Shown: one piece after another, positions 17,650 through 25,919 of the stretch
Layout: the number at the start of each line of letters is the position of its first letter
Position numbering within the stretch: position 1 is the first letter of the stretch
Source of the DNA: Cyclobacteriaceae bacterium
GTDB taxonomy: Bacteria > Bacteroidota > Bacteroidia > Cytophagales > Cyclobacteriaceae
Assembly: GCA_012033595.1 (NCBI GenBank)
Contig: JAAUQL010000040.1
Coordinates: forward strand, 1-46,859
Length of the DNA stretch: 46,859 nt
Direction of reading: 5' to 3'
Position numbers and translations under genes: made by a program
The notes under the pieces: model-generated
The model's database searches: none
Told to the model about the DNA's origin: nothing
What the model saw: only the letters and a program-made list of their open reading frames with translations

Positions 17650-20477
17650 TCGTACTGCTGCGGGTCATAGAATTGTCGTACGAAGGAGGCGCTCTGTCTG
17701 AGCGGCAAGACAACCTGATATATTATATCGGGCAAACGCTCAACATAAAATCAAAAATCGTAGAAAGGATTAAAAAATTTGTCCTCGGCAAAGATATTTG
17801 TGATCTGTCGAATGGAAATATTTTAATCATTGACAATGATGAGGCAAAGGAATATGGCAAGTGCAAGCATTTGGTGATGCAGGGCCTCACGGGCTTTATT
17901 GCTGTGCTGTACTTGCCCGAAATCGAAAATTATATCATCAAATATGTGGGTGCATCGCACATATTGCTCAATGGTGCCACCCTCAACAATAAGTTTATCT
18001 ACAACTTTCCTTCCGGCAGCAACATACGTGGCGACAAGCTCAAGGCGATTTATTATAGCAATGTGGTGAGTCAGTTTAAGGTGACTCAGGATGTAAATAA
18101 AATCAAACTAACCGCCGATGACATTTGGGTGCATTTCAAACAAGGCAGAATCGGACTCAGAAATATCTATCTCAACGAAGAATCGGGCAAGCTGATAGGA
18201 ATAATGGGTGCCAGTGGTGCCGGTAAATCTACCCTGCTTGAAACCCTGAATGGCAAAATAAAACCCAGGCATGGGTCGGTGGTGATCAATGGCATCAACA
18301 TTCACAAAGAACCGGACAAATTGGAAGGCCTCATAGGTTACGTGCCCCAGGACGACTTGTTGATGGAAGAACTCACTGTTTACCAAAACCTGCTCTATGC
18401 TGCTAAACTGTGTTTTGCTGATCATAACGAATACGAATTGAACGCACTGGTGAACAGTACCTTGCAAACCCTCGGAATCTACGACACAAAAGATCTGGTC
18501 GTTGGAAACGCCCTTGAAAAAACGATAAGTGGCGGACAACGCAAACGACTGAATATTGCACTGGAGCTGCTGCGCGAGCCCGCTATTCTTTTTCTCGACG
18601 AGCCAACCTCCGGACTTTCATCCAGGGACTCCGAAAACATCCTGGACCTGCTTAAGGAGCTTTCGCTCAAAGGCAAACTTGTGTTTATGACCATCCATCA
18701 GCCTTCATCAGATATTTTTAAAATGTTTGACAATCTGCTCCTGCTCGATGTAGGCGGCTATCAGATTTACTATGGCGACCCGGTCGAAGCCATCGTCTAT
18801 TTCAGAGCCGTGGTAAATATGATACAACGCGACCAGGGGTCATGCATCACGTGTGGCAATGTGAGTGTTGAGCAGATATTCAATATCATAGAAACCAGGG
18901 TGGTGGACGAATACGGCAAGTTCACCAGCCAACGTCGCATCTCACCCAAAGAATGGGGAGAGCACTTCAGAAAAAGATTGCGCCCTAAAATAAAAAATGA
19001 AAACGCCCCGCTTCCGCCCACCAACTTTAAAATACCAAGCTGGATAGATCAATTCAGGGTTTTCAGCAAAAGAGATGTCCTGGCTAAGCTCAAAAACGCT
19101 CAATATCTCATCGTCAACTTTGCCGAAGCTCCCCTATTGGGTATCATTATTGGCTACTTTATCAGATACTACAACCCTGGCGACGACAACCAACTGGGCT
19201 ACACCTTTTCCAACAACAGCAATATACCTTACTACTTTCTCATGAGCATCATCGTTGCCCTGTTTATAGGACTGTCGGTGAGTGGTGAGGAAATCATCAA
19301 AGATCGCCGGATACTGCAAAGGGAACGCTTTCTGAACCTGAGCAAGACCAGCTATCTCAGTTCTAAGGTGGTAATCATGTTTGCGATTTCCGCCATACAA
19401 ACCCTCACTTATGTGCTCATGGGCAATATGCTGCTGGAATTCAAGGGCATGTTTTTCTCTTATTGGTTTGTCATATTTACTACCGCATGTATTGGCAACC
19501 TTATCGGGCTCAATATTTCTGCTGCCTTCAATTCAGTCATCACCATCTACATCATGATACCGATCATTCTGATACCGCAACTGATGTTCAATGGTGTAGC
19601 CATCGACTTTGACAAACTCAATCCCGAAATAAGTGCCAGTGACCGGGTGCCCATGCTTGGTGAAATGATGGCCTCTCGATGGGCTTTTGAGGCAGTGATG
19701 GTGCGCCAATTTAAAGACAACGAATTCGAAAAGCCCTTTTATCCCTTCGATAAAGTAAGAGCCGATGCCGACTACAAAACCGGATATTATCTTAAGCAAT
19801 TGGAAACAAACCTCGCCCAGGCCAATGCAGCCCTGCGTGGAGAGTTGCCCCGCAGTCAAATTGCTGAACACCTGGACCTGATACGACATGAACTACGCAA
19901 AGAACTCGCTCTTTTTAGTGCCGATGACAGGGTAGATTGGCAAATGTTGCATCCCGACAAATTTGATTCTGCCACCAGTGAATCTATCGAGCAGCAATTC
20001 GCCAAACTGACGGCCGTGTACAACAATAGAAAAAACACCGCCATGAAGCAGATTGACTCCCTCAAAAGCAAATTGACTGCCACCCAGCAATTGGAAAAGG
20101 AATACTTTGACAAAAAAAATTCCTACACCAACGATCAGGTCACTAACATTCTCGCCAATCATGGCCTGGTACTTACACCAATTTTGGAGGTGGGCAATTC
20201 GCTGATTCGCAAAGTAAGTCCTATATTTGCCACGCCGGAAGTACCCGAAAACAGGTGGAATTTTCGCACCTTTTATTATGCTCCGCAAAAGTATTTTGCT
20301 GGGCATTATTTCGATACGTATTGGTTTAATATGGCCATTCTGTGGCTGATGGTATTGGCAGGACTACTTGCCCTTTATCTCGATTTGTTAAAGAAATTTT
20401 TATTATTATTTGCTAAAATAGGTGACTACAAATTCAGAAAAAAACTCAGAAAGGCTCAATTATCCCTCAGGAAGTAA
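17547..20477 (+). CDS. ABCG-like ABC transporter (ATPase fused to membrane domain), TerB-like front
   Basis: The 976-residue frame holds the end of the TerB-like module (to about residue 90) and a beta-rich domain (about 95-185, possibly FHA-like). The ABC ATPase follows, with Walker A GASGAGKST at about 219-227, signature SGGQRKRLN, Walker B ILFLDEPTSG and switch His in MTIHQPSSD. An ABC2-type membrane domain completes it, with about six helices from near residue 530 (LLGIIIGYFI, SIIVALFIGLSVSGEE). A long insert near 730-870 is rich in charged coiled-coil sequence and lies before the last helix (MAILWLMVLAGLLALYLD). It is a single-chain half-transporter expected to dimerise. The substrate is unknown. 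With the 17344 piece it totals about 1,045 residues. Confidence 0.88.
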   Translation: MGMDQETEEFVEEWANIMLICKRINLESSLFQKIIVLLRVIELSYEGGALSERQDNLIYYIGQTLNIKSKIVERIKKFVLGKDICDLSNGNILIIDNDEAKEYGKCKHLVMQGLTGFIAVLYLPEIENYIIKYVGASHILLNGATLNNKFIYNFPSGSNIRGDKLKAIYYSNVVSQFKVTQDVNKIKLTADDIWVHFKQGRIGLRNIYLNEESGKLIGIMGASGAGKSTLLETLNGKIKPRHGSVVINGINIHKEPDKLEGLIGYVPQDDLLMEELTVYQNLLYAAKLCFADHNEYELNALVNSTLQTLGIYDTKDLVVGNALEKTISGGQRKRLNIALELLREPAILFLDEPTSGLSSRDSENILDLLKELSLKGKLVFMTIHQPSSDIFKMFDNLLLLDVGGYQIYYGDPVEAIVYFRAVVNMIQRDQGSCITCGNVSVEQIFNIIETRVVDEYGKFTSQRRISPKEWGEHFRKRLRPKIKNENAPLPPTNFKIPSWIDQFRVFSKRDVLAKLKNAQYLIVNFAEAPLLGIIIGYFIRYYNPGDDNQLGYTFSNNSNIPYYFLMSIIVALFIGLSVSGEEIIKDRRILQRERFLNLSKTSYLSSKVVIMFAISAIQTLTYVLMGNMLLEFKGMFFSYWFVIFTTACIGNLIGLNISAAFNSVITIYIMIPIILIPQLMFNGVAIDFDKLNPEISASDRVPMLGEMMASRWAFEAVMVRQFKDNEFEKPFYPFDKVRADADYKTGYYLKQLETNLAQANAALRGELPRSQIAEHLDLIRHELRKELALFSADDRVDWQMLHPDKFDSATSESIEQQFAKLTAVYNNRKNTAMKQIDSLKSKLTATQQLEKEYFDKKNSYTNDQVTNILANHGLVLTPILEVGNSLIRKVSPIFATPEVPENRWNFRTFYYAPQKYFAGHYFDTYWFNMAILWLMVLAGLLALYLDLLKKFLLLFAKIGDYKFRKKLRKAQLSLRK

Positions 20478-20835
20478 GTGGGAAGATATCATTGGCTACT
20501 CCAGGGTAGTAAAAATGGGCAACATTGTAGAAATGTCGGGCACTACAGCCACAGACGAAGATGGTCAGGTGCAAGGCATCAATGACCCCTACCAGCAAAC
20601 CAGGTATATACTTGGGAAAGTAGCCAAATACCTGCAAATGGCCGGAGCAACTATGGAAGATGTGATACGCACCCGCATATTTGTGACGGACATAAGCCAA
20701 TGGGAAGCAGTAGGCCGCGCCCATGGTGAATTTTTTGGCGACATAAAACCCACCACAAGTATGGTGGAAGTGGCCAAACTGATCAATCCGGAGCTGCTAG
20801 TAGAAATAGAAGTTTCTGCAGTAGTCCATTCTTAA
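20422..20835 (+). CDS. RidA/YjgF-family enamine/imine deaminase
   Basis: This 137-residue protein follows the RidA fold: WEDIIGYSRVVKMGNIVEMS, GTTATDEDGQV, then YILGKVAKYLQMAGATMEDV, IRTRIFVTDISQWEAVGRAH and the C-terminal NPELLVEIEVSAVV. These proteins hydrolyse reactive enamines or imines; here the usual C-terminal Arg of canonical RidA (R..VEIE) is not obvious. A GTG at 20422 gives a start inside the end of the transporter gene, overlapping it by 56 bp in another frame, so translation may be coupled. A shorter start would remove the first beta strand, so I keep the GTG. Confidence 0.85.
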   Translation: MTTNSEKNSERLNYPSGSKWEDIIGYSRVVKMGNIVEMSGTTATDEDGQVQGINDPYQQTRYILGKVAKYLQMAGATMEDVIRTRIFVTDISQWEAVGRAHGEFFGDIKPTTSMVEVAKLINPELLVEIEVSAVVHS

Positions 20836-20859
20836 GAAAGTGTTACTTTCCGGTTCTAC

Positions 20860-20900
20860 TGCCTGCCTGACTCGGGCAGGTGTCTGCTTGCTTTTTTTTG
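20860..20900 (+). terminator. Possible terminator between ridA and the Nudix gene
   Basis: CCTGCC and GGCAGG pair around a seven-base loop (about 20864-20882). A run of eight T follows after about 11 bases. The gap before the T run makes it weak as a classical terminator. Confidence 0.35.
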
Positions 20901-20935
20901 GAGCATAAAGCCCCAATGGTGAAACTATTACTACT

Positions 20936-21361
20936 GTGGAAACATACACCTACCATTATCCAAAACCCTCGGTAACCACCGATTGCATTATTATTAATGA
21001 AGACAAGGTCTTACTCATCAAAAGGTTAAAAGACCCTTTTGAAGGAAAGTGGGCATTGCCGGGTGGTTTCGTGGAAATAGATGAAGATTTGCCTGATGGC
21101 GCCACACGCGAATTGGAAGAAGAAACTGGCCTGGCAAATATTGCGCTTGCTCAATTTGCAACATATGGCCTGCCTGGTCGCGATCCGCGGGGTCGTACCA
21201 TATCGGTGGTATATGCAGGCTCAATATCCGGAGATGCTCCGCCGCTCGTGCCGGGAGATGATGCCACCGAGGCTCGTTGGTTTCCGCTGGCTGAATTGCC
21301 TCCTTTGGCTTTTGATCATGATACCATTATTCAAGATTATCTCCGGCAAAGCAACAAATAG
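20936..21361 (+). CDS. Nudix hydrolase
   Basis: The 141-residue protein carries the Nudix box G-x5-E-x7-REUxEExGU in GGFVEIDEDLPDGATRELEE followed by ETGL, which binds metal and cleaves nucleoside-diphosphate-linked compounds. The flanks (CIIINEDKVLLIKRLKDPFE, GKWALPGG) and the C-terminal ARWFPLAELPPLAFDHD resemble ADP-ribose pyrophosphatase or NrtR-like Nudix domains, but no DNA-binding domain is attached. The start is a GTG at 20936. The exact substrate cannot be told from the sequence. Confidence 0.88.
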   Translation: METYTYHYPKPSVTTDCIIINEDKVLLIKRLKDPFEGKWALPGGFVEIDEDLPDGATRELEEETGLANIALAQFATYGLPGRDPRGRTISVVYAGSISGDAPPLVPGDDATEARWFPLAELPPLAFDHDTIIQDYLRQSNK

Positions 21362-21783
21362 CACATACAAAGCCAGACGGGACAGGAAAACAAATAGTCA
21401 GCCAGCGTGTAAAATACATAAATCCGATCCTCATTAGCGTATTTGTTGGTGATGCATCGGATCAAATGATGCCTGGTTTCTGAATAAAATTTCTCGAACT
21501 AATGAAACGAAAACCCACTCGGGCATTGCCAGTCGGCAATTACAACATTCTCTAATACTAGTCCAAAACAGCAGCTTTTTGAGAAGATGTTTTTATAAAT
21601 AAGGTCCGCTTAAACGAAAATTTTTTGTTTGATTAAACAAAGAAGAATAAGCAGTTTCGGCCGTAGTATTGGTACTTAAGAACACTCTCAGCGTGTATCC
21701 ATTTTAGCAAAGTCCGCCCCCGGATTCAAATTTGATGCTGCTAGACACATCTGTCTATCCGGTCTTTTTTTGCAACAGCATGC
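21362..21783. other. Intergenic region, no supported gene
   Basis: About 420 bp between the Nudix gene and the ars promoter. A small hairpin AGACA/TGTCT followed by a seven-T run near 21745-21772 could end rightward transcription before the ars operon. Nothing else is recognisable. Confidence 0.4.
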
Positions 21784-21818
21784 TTGACAAGCGCGTTAAT
21801 TTATCGTAATATTGCAAT
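21784..21818 (+). promoter_or_regulatory. ars operon promoter and probable ArsR operator
   Basis: TTGACA (21784-21789) and TAATAT (21807-21812) are separated by exactly 17 bp. This is close to the sigma-70 consensus of Proteobacteria, not the Bacteroidota TTTG/TAnnTTTG type. The imperfect palindrome ATCGTAATATTGCAAT (21803-21818, 12 of 16 positions symmetric) covers the -10 box, where an ArsR dimer would block polymerase. The arsR ATG lies 15 bp further on. Confidence 0.6.
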
Positions 21819-21832
21819 CTAACAATTTTGCG

Positions 21833-22159
21833 ATGGGACTTACGAAATCTTTCAACTTCGATGACAAGCAAAACCAGTTGGCCGCCTATGCCAAAGCATT
21901 GGCTCACCCAGCCCGAATTGCCATCATTCAGCAAATCATTACGCACAAGACTTGTATTGTCGGCTCACTTACCGATGTGCTGCCACTATCGCAATCAACC
22001 ATTTCCCAGCATCTTAAAGAATTAAAAAACAGTGGAATCATCAAAGGAGAAATCGAAGGCCCTTCCATTTGCTATTGCATACACAATGAAAATTGGAAAA
22101 TAGCAAGAGAAATGCTGGACAATCTTTTTGTACAAATAGATCAGCGCTGTGGTCAATGA
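21833..22159 (+). CDS. arsR: ArsR/SmtB-family metalloregulatory repressor
   Basis: I start at the ATG at 21833 (MGLTKSFNFDDKQNQLAAYA; 108 residues). An upstream TTG at 21812 lies within the probable -10 box. The winged helix-turn-helix reads ALAHPARIAIIQQIITHKTC, then LPLSQSTISQHLKELKNSGI and IKGEIEGPSICYCI. Cys residues near the DNA-binding helix (KTCIVGSL) and in SICYCI could bind arsenite. It is the first gene of the ars operon, 26 bp before arsM, and should repress it until As(III) binds. Confidence 0.9.
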   Translation: MGLTKSFNFDDKQNQLAAYAKALAHPARIAIIQQIITHKTCIVGSLTDVLPLSQSTISQHLKELKNSGIIKGEIEGPSICYCIHNENWKIAREMLDNLFVQIDQRCGQ

Positions 22160-22185
22160 AAAAAAATTAATAAAACCCCATAAAA

Positions 22186-23028
22186 ATGAATACTGAAGAA
22201 ACATTGAAAAAAATTGTCAGGGAAAAATATGGCGAACTCGCCATGAAGGATAGCAGTAAAAACAGCTCGTGCTGTAGTCCTGCTTCCAGCTCATGCTGTG
22301 GACAGGATGCTGACCTCACCGTCTTTTCAGAAGATTACAGTAAGCTTGAAGGGTACAATCCCGATGCCGACCTCGGCCTGGGATGTGGTTTGCCTACCGA
22401 GTTTGCCAGGATAAAAGCAGGTGACACGGTAGTTGACCTTGGTTCGGGAGCGGGAAATGATTGCTTTGTTGCGAGGCAAATAGCCGGCCCCTCCGGTAAA
22501 GTAATAGGCGTGGACATGACTCCAAATATGATAGAAAAGGCCAGAGCCAATGCCACTAAACTTAAGCTTGAAAATGTGGAATTCCGTCTGGGTGAAATAG
22601 AATTTTTGCCTGTGCGAGACGAGGAAGCAGATGTGGTGGTGAGCAATTGTGTGCTCAACCTGGTGCCAAACAAAAAACAAGCCCTGGCAGAAGCTTTCAG
22701 GATATTGAAAAAAAATGGGCATTTTAGCATTTCAGACATCATTACTTACGAAAACATACCATCGGGGCTAAGGGATGAGGCGGCACTGTATGCCGGCTGC
22801 GTGTCTGGCGCCATGATCAAAGAGAACTACCTCCAATTGATAGAAAATGCCGGTTTTAAAAATATCGTCGTTCAGAAAGAAAGAAAAATAGAATTGCCGG
22901 AATCAATGTTATCCAAATATTTGGATCAGGACGGTGTTGAACGATTTAGGAATGAGTTCGCCGGTATTGCAAGCATCACGGTATATGCAGAAAAGCCATG
23001 CTGCTCAAACCAAAGCCCATGTTGTTAG
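22186..23028 (+). CDS. arsM: Arsenite S-adenosylmethionine methyltransferase
   Basis: The 280-residue enzyme methylates As(III) using SAM. The SAM-binding motif is VVDLGSGAGNDCFVARQI, followed by VIGVDMTPNMIEKARANA. NCVLNLVPNKKQAL is the ArsM region with a conserved arsenic-binding Cys, and ALYAGCVSGAM holds another. Unusual Cys-rich ends occur at both termini: SSCCSPASSSCCG near residues 25-38 and CCSNQSPCC at the very end. They may add metalloid binding. It lies between arsR and arsC in one operon. Confidence 0.93.
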   Translation: MNTEETLKKIVREKYGELAMKDSSKNSSCCSPASSSCCGQDADLTVFSEDYSKLEGYNPDADLGLGCGLPTEFARIKAGDTVVDLGSGAGNDCFVARQIAGPSGKVIGVDMTPNMIEKARANATKLKLENVEFRLGEIEFLPVRDEEADVVVSNCVLNLVPNKKQALAEAFRILKKNGHFSISDIITYENIPSGLRDEAALYAGCVSGAMIKENYLQLIENAGFKNIVVQKERKIELPESMLSKYLDQDGVERFRNEFAGIASITVYAEKPCCSNQSPCC

Positions 23029-23062
23029 TTTAAATACATGTATCAAGCAAAAACTATAAAAA

Positions 23063-23437
23063 TTGTTCGAAAAATTAAAGGAAACATTGGTATCGCTGCT
23101 CAGCGATACCAATCAAATTTCTGAAGAAAGAAGGGCATTGCTCGATGAGTTGGCCATGTACATCAGTGCCAAACTGACCTCGCAAGCAGAAGTATCGTTG
23201 GTCTTTATTTGCACGCACAATTCGCGAAGGAGCCACATGGCGCAAATTTGGGCTCAGGCTGCTGCCTATTATTTTGGGCACAAAGGAATAAAAACATATA
23301 GTGGCGGCACCCAAAAAACATCATTTAACTACTCGGCCATAGAGGCACTCAAAAAAGCAGGTTTTAAAATCCGTGTAGTTAAAGATGGCAAAAACCCAAA
23401 GTACAGAATCAGGTTTGCCAAAAGGCTGATCATATGA
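23063..23437 (+). CDS. arsC: Arsenate reductase, N-terminal part (frameshifted)
   Basis: This is a low-molecular-weight-phosphatase-type arsenate reductase. The catalytic P-loop C-x5-R is FICTHNSRRSHMAQ (nucleophile Cys in CTHNSRR), and GHKGIKTYSGGTQKTSFN continues the fold. Translation appears to start at a TTG at 23063. After YRIRFAK the frame goes wrong; the expected ADHMICFSKKYD is in the next frame. One base is missing or extra near 23417-23427, around AAAAGG. With the 23434-23691 part the full enzyme would be about 209 residues, converting arsenate to arsenite for ArsM. Confidence 0.85.
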   Translation: MFEKLKETLVSLLSDTNQISEERRALLDELAMYISAKLTSQAEVSLVFICTHNSRRSHMAQIWAQAAAYYFGHKGIKTYSGGTQKTSFNYSAIEALKKAGFKIRVVKDGKNPKYRIRFAKRLII

Positions 23438-23691
23438 TCTGTTTTTCTAAAAAGTATGACCACAAAAAGAATCCAAAAGATGGTTTTGTGGCCATCATGA
23501 CCTGTTCAGATGCCGACGAAGCCTGTCCCATCATCAATGGAGCGCACTACCGGACTACCTTAAAATATGATGACCCCAAAAAGTACGACGGCACCGAAAA
23601 AGAAGCTAAGGCCTACTCTGAAAGGTCGCTACAAATCGGTAGAGAAATGCTATATGTTTTCCGGCAGGTAGCCATGAAGTATGCCCCTTAG
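23434..23691 (+). CDS. arsC: Arsenate reductase, C-terminal part (frameshifted)
   Basis: This is the C-terminal half of the enzyme above: MICFSKKYDHKKNPKDGF, then VAIMTCSDADEACPIINGAH and DPKKYDGTEKEAKAYSER. MTCSDADEACP contains the family's conserved acidic residue and resolving cysteines. Its stop overlaps by four bases, in a TTAG/CTAA arrangement, the stop of the convergent sensor gene. The start codon listed is only the first ATG of the frame and probably not a true start. Confidence 0.85.
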   Translation: MICFSKKYDHKKNPKDGFVAIMTCSDADEACPIINGAHYRTTLKYDDPKKYDGTEKEAKAYSERSLQIGREMLYVFRQVAMKYAP

Positions 23692-25151
23692 TTTCCTGAC
23701 TTTTGTTCCAACTCGTCTAACCGGTCGGCCAATTCTTTTTCTTTGGTAATGTCGCGGGTCATCACAATGGTACCAAGTACTTTACCCTCTGTATCTTTGA
23801 AGGGGAGTCGGGAAGTCAGCCCCCAGATTTTAACGCCCTTGGCTATTTCAATTCTCTCCTCCACATCCAATACCGATCTTTGGCTGCTCATTATCTCCTT
23901 TTCGGTGTTATGGCTTTTTTGGAAGTGCTCTTCCCCAAAAAGATCTCGGTCAGACCTGCCGATCACATTTTTGTATCCTTGTTCTTTCAGTGTCTTCTGT
24001 TTCGATTTGCTTACTTTCAGATAGTTGCCATTCCGATCCTTTACCGTTACTCGCTCAGGAATCACTTCCATCAAGGTATTGAGTATAGCATTTTCTGTTT
24101 CCAGGTTTTTCTTTTCCGTTATTATAATTTCTTGCTGAGCTTTTAGTTGAGCTTCTGTCTCAGCGGCCTGCTGAAGCAAAGATTCCACTTCTGCATTTTT
24201 TCTTTCCATCTGTTCCTGTGTAGCTTGCAGCTCTTCCATGTTTTGCCTCATTTCTTCTTCCTGTGCCCGCATTTCTTCAGTTTGCTGTTGCGACTGCTCC
24301 AGCAGGTGGCTTGTATTTTCGGCAGTGCGCACATTGGTAATGGCTGAAGCAATGGTTTCACCCAATTTTTCCACAAAAGCGATTTCGTGCGATTTGAACT
24401 TTTGCAGTGAGGCCAGTTCAATCACCCCTTCTATTTTATCGTTCAGCAGCAATGGCACGATCAAAATACTATCGGGTCGGGCATCTCCCAGCCCGCTGGT
24501 GATATTCACGAAGTCCTGGGGAACATCGGTCATGTAGATGGTTTCCTTTTCGAGATAGCATTGGCCTACCAGTCCCTGGCCAATTTCGATCCGTTTTTCT
24601 ACGGTTTTTATTCTATCATAGGCGTAGCAGCCCATCAGCTCCAGATAGGGTTCATGACCAATTTCATCATTGAGTATGAACAGCCCTCCCTGCTGGGCAT
24701 CGAGATACTTTACCAGACTTACGATGAGCTTTTCCGACAAGGCTTTAAAATTCCGCTGATTGGATCTCACGATTTCGGCAAAATCAGAAAGCCCCTGCGA
24801 GGTCCAAAGCCTTACCTCATCTTCTTCTTTTACTTTTATCATCTGGTCGCGCATAGTGGTCAATTCACCAGCGATATTCCCACGGTTTAGCGATTCATTT
24901 TCGACTGTGAGGCCATTCCAGGTTATAGCGTAATCTTCTTTGGCTATGCTATTGATAAAGCCGGTGGCTTCTTTGAGGTTCTTGATCAGCGAATCGATAA
25001 TGACCACTTCGTTTTTTGTGTCTATCTCGTCCCCAGAATCGAAAATGAATTTTCGATTGCTGTCTTCCAATTTATCAAACAACTCCTTCCTGATTTTCTT
25101 ATTCCTCTTGATGGACATTACTGACATCATTAAAATTGGAATTCCAATCAA
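23688..25151 (-). CDS. GAF-coiled coil-PAS sensor, C-terminal part (frameshifted from CHASE3 front)
   Basis: The 487-residue frame starts inside the second membrane helix (IGIPILMMSVMSI). It continues with a linker (DEIDTKNEVVIIDSLIKNLK), a GAF domain (FAEIVRSNQRNFKALSEKL, AQQGGLFILNDE, EIGQGLVGQCYLEKETIYMT), a long coiled coil (SQQQTEEMRAQEEEMRQNME...) and a PAS domain (LMEVIPERVTVKDRNGNYLK, TVMTRDITKEKELADRL). It ends there, with no HisKA, HATPase, GGDEF or other output domain. It aligns over its length with the paralogue at 25920-28037, and its front is in the adjoining frame (25148-25735). It is probably an adaptor-like sensor that signals through partner kinases. Confidence 0.82.
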   Translation of the reverse strand: MIGIPILMMSVMSIKRNKKIRKELFDKLEDSNRKFIFDSGDEIDTKNEVVIIDSLIKNLKEATGFINSIAKEDYAITWNGLTVENESLNRGNIAGELTTMRDQMIKVKEEDEVRLWTSQGLSDFAEIVRSNQRNFKALSEKLIVSLVKYLDAQQGGLFILNDEIGHEPYLELMGCYAYDRIKTVEKRIEIGQGLVGQCYLEKETIYMTDVPQDFVNITSGLGDARPDSILIVPLLLNDKIEGVIELASLQKFKSHEIAFVEKLGETIASAITNVRTAENTSHLLEQSQQQTEEMRAQEEEMRQNMEELQATQEQMERKNAEVESLLQQAAETEAQLKAQQEIIITEKKNLETENAILNTLMEVIPERVTVKDRNGNYLKVSKSKQKTLKEQGYKNVIGRSDRDLFGEEHFQKSHNTEKEIMSSQRSVLDVEERIEIAKGVKIWGLTSRLPFKDTEGKVLGTIVMTRDITKEKELADRLDELEQKSGN

Positions 25152-25735
25152 ATCAGCAATATCTGAGACACCATCATCCTTATGATCATGCCATTGTAGT
25201 TTTCTTCCGCTATTTTCAATAATTCATTTTCGAACTTGAATATTTCGCTGCTTACCGGTGAATATTGCTTATATGCTTCTGAACCCGGATCTGTCCTGAG
25301 AATGTCAATTGCACCGCTTACATCACCAGATTGAGCCATTTTCACCATTTGTTCCACCAGCTTCATGTAGCGGTCTATGGCATTGAATGCCGGCGTCAAT
25401 TTGTCCACCTCAAAACCCTGTTTTTCCAACAAGGCTTCCATCGTCTCAAAGTTCTTTTGATAATTCCCTATGGCACCATTGAAGGGTGCCAATAATTTGT
25501 CGTCTTGTTCGATCAGATAGCCTCTGAGCCCTAAATCGGCCATGATCACAAATGAATTCATCGATTCTACACTTCGGTTGGCTTCTATTACTTGTTGCTT
25601 GGTGGCCGCATTTTCCAGTAATAAGGTGCGATAGTACAGCGTAAAAACCGCATTGGTAATGATGACAAACAGAATGATGTAAATGGCAGAGATCAGCCCG
25701 TTTTCTCTGAAGAAGTTTTTTAGATCATTAATCAT
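25148..25735 (-). CDS. CHASE3-domain N-terminal part of the sensor
   Basis: This 195-residue frame has a membrane helix (ISAIYIILFVIITNAVFTLY), a periplasmic CHASE3-type four-helix sensor (VESMNSFVIMADLGLRGYLI, then LLAPFNGAIGNYQKNFETME) and the start of a second membrane helix (MIIRMMVSQILLI), where it stops. The next residues expected from the paralogue (LIGIPIL) are in the frame of 23688-25151. A lost T near 25148-25155 would explain the split. The joined protein would be about 680 residues, close to the 705 of its paralogue. Confidence 0.8.
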   Translation of the reverse strand: MINDLKNFFRENGLISAIYIILFVIITNAVFTLYYRTLLLENAATKQQVIEANRSVESMNSFVIMADLGLRGYLIEQDDKLLAPFNGAIGNYQKNFETMEALLEKQGFEVDKLTPAFNAIDRYMKLVEQMVKMAQSGDVSGAIDILRTDPGSEAYKQYSPVSSEIFKFENELLKIAEENYNGMIIRMMVSQILLI

Positions 25736-25919
25736 ATCGGTGTAGGTATAAAAAATTTTGTATTAGAAAAACTTTTTTAAATACGCTATGCTTATTCTTG
25801 AGCCCCTATTTAAAAACGGGGAAGGTTGGTACCTGTAAAAATAATGGTTATTGAGATTGCTCAATGTACATTATGAAAAAAAGGGGCAAAATAATAGCGC
25901 CTTTGCCGGGCAATGCCAG

